Source: Clostridiaceae bacterium | Lineage (GTDB): Bacteria > Bacillota > Clostridia > Saccharofermentanales > UBA5734 | Direction: 5' to 3' | DNA length: 8,139 nucleotides | Assembly (NCBI GenBank): GCA_012727965.1 | Contig: JAAYFZ010000147.1 | Coordinates: forward strand, 1 to 8,139 | Translations under genes and position numbers: made by a program | Notes under the pieces: generated by a model | The model's database searches: none | What the model saw: the letters and a program-made list of their open reading frames with translations, nothing else | Told to the model about the DNA's origin: nothing | Part shown: piece by piece, positions 6,170-8,139 of the stretch | Layout of the letters: each line of letters starts with the position of its first letter | Position numbering within the stretch: position 1 is the stretch's first letter

Positions 6170-7126
6170 TCACACCCCCTGCTGATCTCTGAGATGCTTG
6201 CCGGTCATCTCTAGGAAGACATCATTTAGCGTAGGCAGTTCACAGAAGATTCTTCCATAAGCAATACTATCCTGATTAAGGAGCTGGATAACTGATGAAA
6301 GACTATGTCTGTTCTGCTCAGATCTTGCCTGGATCGAGGTCCCGTTATGAGTGGTTGACAAAACAGACGGCAGAGTGCTGATTTTATCCGTAGTCTTAGC
6401 GATATCTGCAATAGCAGTATCGAGCAGCTCGATCGTTATTTTCTCGCCGGTTCTGATCATATTTTTCAGCTCGGATGTTGTACCCGAAGCTATAACCTTG
6501 CCCTTATCCATAATCGCTACTCTAGAGCAGATCTGCTCAACTTCCTCCATATAGTGGGATGTGTAAATAATTGTAGCTCCTTGGCGATTAAGCTCGACGA
6601 TACCTTCAAGGATTTTATTTCTGCTCTGAGGATCGACGGCAACTGTTGGCTCGTCAAGAATTATCAGCTTAGGTTTATGAGCGATTCCGCAGGCAATGTT
6701 TAGCCTTCTTAGCAGACCGCCGCTGAGCTTTTTTGGATAAAATTTGCGAAAATCCTCCAGCCCAACGAAGCTGATAGCTTCTTCGACCAGGGCCTGTCTA
6801 TCTGACTTGTCACTTACATAGAGACCACAGAAGTAGTCAATATTTTCGTAAACTGTCAGTTCCTCATAGACCGCCACATTTTGCATGATGATACCAATAT
6901 CTCGCTTGATATCATAGGCATCAGGCCGCATCTCGCGACCGAAAAGCTCAACGCTGCCTTTGCTGAATTTGAGTAGTGCCAGCATACACAGAATCGCTGT
7001 TGTTTTGCCTGAACCATTTGGTCCAAGTAATCCGAATATCTCTCCCTGTTTGACGGAAAGCTCGAAATGATCAAGAGCTAATAAATCTCCATAACGCTTA
7101 ACTAGATTTTCTATTTTTACAACCAT
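6170..7126 (-). CDS. ABC transporter ATP-binding protein (LnrL-like exporter ATPase)
   Basis: This 318-residue cytoplasmic ATPase has a complete nucleotide-binding domain: Walker A GPNGSGKTT (35-43), Q-loop IIMQN (Q82), signature LSGGLLRR (134-141), Walker B LIILDEP (154-160), D-loop AVDPQ (163-167) and switch His H191 (YTSHYMEE). The signature ending GLLRR in place of GQ is a common variant in drug-exporter ATPases of the DrrA type. A C-terminal extension of about 100 residues (210-318) is also usual in that group. It opens a three-gene operon with two permeases. The start is well supported: AAGGAGG (7142-7136) lies nine bases before the ATG. A candidate extended -10 (TGATATAAG) sits at 7167-7159. 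The divergent neighbour is a histidine kinase, which suggests transcription controlled by that two-component system, as for LnrLMN. Confidence 0.93.
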   Translation of the reverse strand: MVVKIENLVKRYGDLLALDHFELSVKQGEIFGLLGPNGSGKTTAILCMLALLKFSKGSVELFGREMRPDAYDIKRDIGIIMQNVAVYEELTVYENIDYFCGLYVSDKSDRQALVEEAISFVGLEDFRKFYPKKLSGGLLRRLNIACGIAHKPKLIILDEPTVAVDPQSRNKILEGIVELNRQGATIIYTSHYMEEVEQICSRVAIMDKGKVIASGTTSELKNMIRTGEKITIELLDTAIADIAKTTDKISTLPSVLSTTHNGTSIQARSEQNRHSLSSVIQLLNQDSIAYGRIFCELPTLNDVFLEMTGKHLRDQQGV

Positions 7127-7158
7127 TTTATGACGCCTCCTTAGAATATTAATTCCTG

Positions 7159-7167
7159 CTTATATCA
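7159..7167 (-). promoter_or_regulatory. Candidate extended -10 promoter of the ABC exporter operon
   Basis: TGATATAAG is read on the minus strand at 7167-7159 (TGn plus TATAAG, five of six consensus bases). It is 33 bases from the ATG and just ahead of the strong ribosome site. No good -35 is seen, which fits a promoter that needs an activator. The core resembles the TGATATAAT promoter at 1004-1012. Confidence 0.4.
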
Positions 7168-7221
7168 TGCATCTTTTTCATATCTGGTAAAAGTGATGCT
7201 CTTCCCAAATGGCAGTTACAA

Positions 7222-7245
7222 ATGTCATTGCTTGTCCGCTGACAT
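7222..7245. repeat. Perfect inverted repeat in the divergent exporter/kinase promoter region
   Basis: ATGTCA (7222-7227) and TGACAT (7240-7245) are exact inverted copies separated by 12 bases, with centres 18 bases apart. The repeat brackets the candidate -35 (7232-7237) of the kinase promoter and lies roughly 80 bases upstream of the expected exporter start site. That position suits a response-regulator dimer site. CAAATG also occurs twice directly, at 7206-7211 and 7219-7224. The regulator itself is not in the window. Confidence 0.35.
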
Positions 7246-7260
7246 CTGCTGCTGTATTAT
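7232..7260 (+). promoter_or_regulatory. Candidate sigma-A promoter of the histidine kinase gene
   Basis: TTGTCC (7232-7237, four of six) and TATTAT (7255-7260, five of six) are separated by 17 bases. Transcription would start near 7267, giving a very short leader that begins almost at the ribosome site AGGAGGG (7268-7274). Confidence 0.45.
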
Positions 7261-7282
7261 CAACTACAGGAGGGAAGTGCTG

Positions 7283-8139
7283 ATGAGTGTTCTGCCAGAT
7301 AAATTAATATTTCTACTGATATGTACATCCTTCTATTTAAATACTGCCTCAGGGCAGTTTAGAGCCGTACCCGTTATCATAACCATCATTATCAGCGCTG
7401 CCGGCAGCTTGCTCGATAGAGTCGGCTGGAGAGTCGCTCTGGCGTTAGTGTATATACTTACTTCTGTGTTTTTTTCAGAATTGCTGTTTTTTATTCCTCT
7501 GATCTGTCTAGATCTGTTTTTATCCGGGAAACCACTTTTTGCTCTAGCCGCAGCGGTGCCTGTCTTCTATCATTATGCTGATTTAGAGACTGCAGTGCCT
7601 TTTCAACTTATTCTTCTTGTACTGTTGGCCTGGCTGTTCGCCCGCCGAACAGAAACTATGAGAAATTGGCGTGAGCAGGCATTTCGAACTAGAGATGATG
7701 CTCATGAAACCAGTATGAGCCTTAAGCAGAAACAGCGTGATCTGATTGAGCGCCAGAATATAGAAATCGATATGGCAAGGTTAAAAGAGCGCAATAGAAT
7801 AGCTCATGAGATCCATGACAATCTAGGTCATCAGCTGTCGCGGGCAATTATTCAGCTAGGGGCTCTGAAAACGATCTGCCGCGACGACCAGGCCGCACAA
7901 CAAATTGAGAGTGTTTCTTCGACACTGACCGAAGGTATGGACAATATTCGTGATAGTATCCATAATCTTTATGGCCATTCTCTGCCCTTCGAACAGGAGA
8001 TCAAACGTTTGACTGCAGGCTTCGAATTTTGTCCGCTCGAACTAGATTACAATATCAGCAATATACCAGAACAAGAGACTAGAAATGCGATTATCGCAAT
8101 CATTAAGGAAGCTCTGACAAATGTGATTAAGCATAGTCA
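7283..8139 (+). CDS. Sensor histidine kinase, DesK/NarL-type, partial (3' end beyond window)
   Basis: The open frame runs 285 codons from an ATG at 7283 to the window edge without a stop. The first 120 residues are hydrophobic, with about four to five helices (near 8-20, 29-44, 51-70, 72-95 and 106-120) and hardly any extracytoplasmic loop, as in intramembrane-sensing kinases. A helical linker (125-168) leads to the HisKA_3 box ERNRIAHEIHDNLGH (169-183), with H178 as the probable phosphorylation site. The start of the ATPase domain follows, with the N-box KEALTNVIKHS (275-285) at the edge. The glycine-rich G-boxes lie outside. The ribosome site AGGAGGG sits eight bases before the ATG. This kinase class pairs with LuxR/NarL-type response regulators, normally the next gene. 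The divergent ABC exporter is the likely target, as with LnrJK and LnrLMN. Confidence 0.92.
   Translation, partial: MSVLPDKLIFLLICTSFYLNTASGQFRAVPVIITIIISAAGSLLDRVGWRVALALVYILTSVFFSELLFFIPLICLDLFLSGKPLFALAAAVPVFYHYADLETAVPFQLILLVLLAWLFARRTETMRNWREQAFRTRDDAHETSMSLKQKQRDLIERQNIEIDMARLKERNRIAHEIHDNLGHQLSRAIIQLGALKTICRDDQAAQQIESVSSTLTEGMDNIRDSIHNLYGHSLPFEQEIKRLTAGFEFCPLELDYNISNIPEQETRNAIIAIIKEALTNVIKHS

Noticed and set aside
6226..7074. Short frames within the ABC ATPase gene (6226-6411, 6351-6554, 6856-7074)
   Set aside because: The ATPase frame carries all the ABC motifs; these frames only overlap it and have none.
7127..7282. Riboswitch, small RNA or attenuator in the divergent spacer
   Set aside because: The leaders on both sides appear to be only tens of bases long and no strong stem-loop with a T-run was found.

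Overview
The window looks like a chromosomal segment of a low-to-moderate GC Gram-positive-type bacterium, probably Bacillota (Clostridia or a relative). The grounds are strong AGGAGG-like Shine-Dalgarno sites, tight operons with overlapping genes, TATAAT-type promoters including TGn-extended -10 boxes, a divergent shikimate-kinase-like protein of a kind I recall from Firmicutes, and a transporter/sensor module resembling the Bacillus linearmycin-resistance (Lnr) system. No species can be named from the sequence. I see no rRNA, tRNA, CRISPR array or insertion sequence.

Left part (1-914, minus strand): an eight-helix membrane protein whose reading frame breaks after residue 269. In the -1 frame the code continues to the window edge as a coiled-coil-like linker ending in residues typical of the start of a GGDEF (diguanylate cyclase) domain. 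The break sits on AAATTTG, which fits the X XXY YYZ form of a -1 slippery heptamer. It is therefore either a one-base deletion (or sequencing error) or, less likely, programmed frameshifting.

Middle-left part (about 1004-3841, plus strand): a compact three-gene operon behind an extended -10 promoter. It encodes a shikimate-kinase-like P-loop kinase lacking the usual shikimate-binding Arg, a probably cytoplasmic metzincin-type zinc metallopeptidase, and a FGGY-family carbohydrate kinase with an altered sugar-recognition motif. The genes overlap by 13 and 4 bases, so they are probably translationally coupled. What joins these three functions is not obvious. This is the least explained part of the window.

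Right part (3876-8139): an ABC exporter operon on the minus strand (ATPase, then two ABC-2 permeases with large extracytoplasmic loops) and, divergently on the plus strand, a DesK/NarL-type histidine kinase cut by the window edge. Together they resemble the LnrLMN exporter and LnrJK two-component system that protects Bacillus from membrane-active polyenes. The 156-base divergent spacer carries candidate promoters for both sides and a perfect inverted repeat that could bind the partner response regulator. The two operons converge at about 3840-3882, where an 11-bp hairpin overlaps the ends of both flanking genes and probably serves as a shared terminator.
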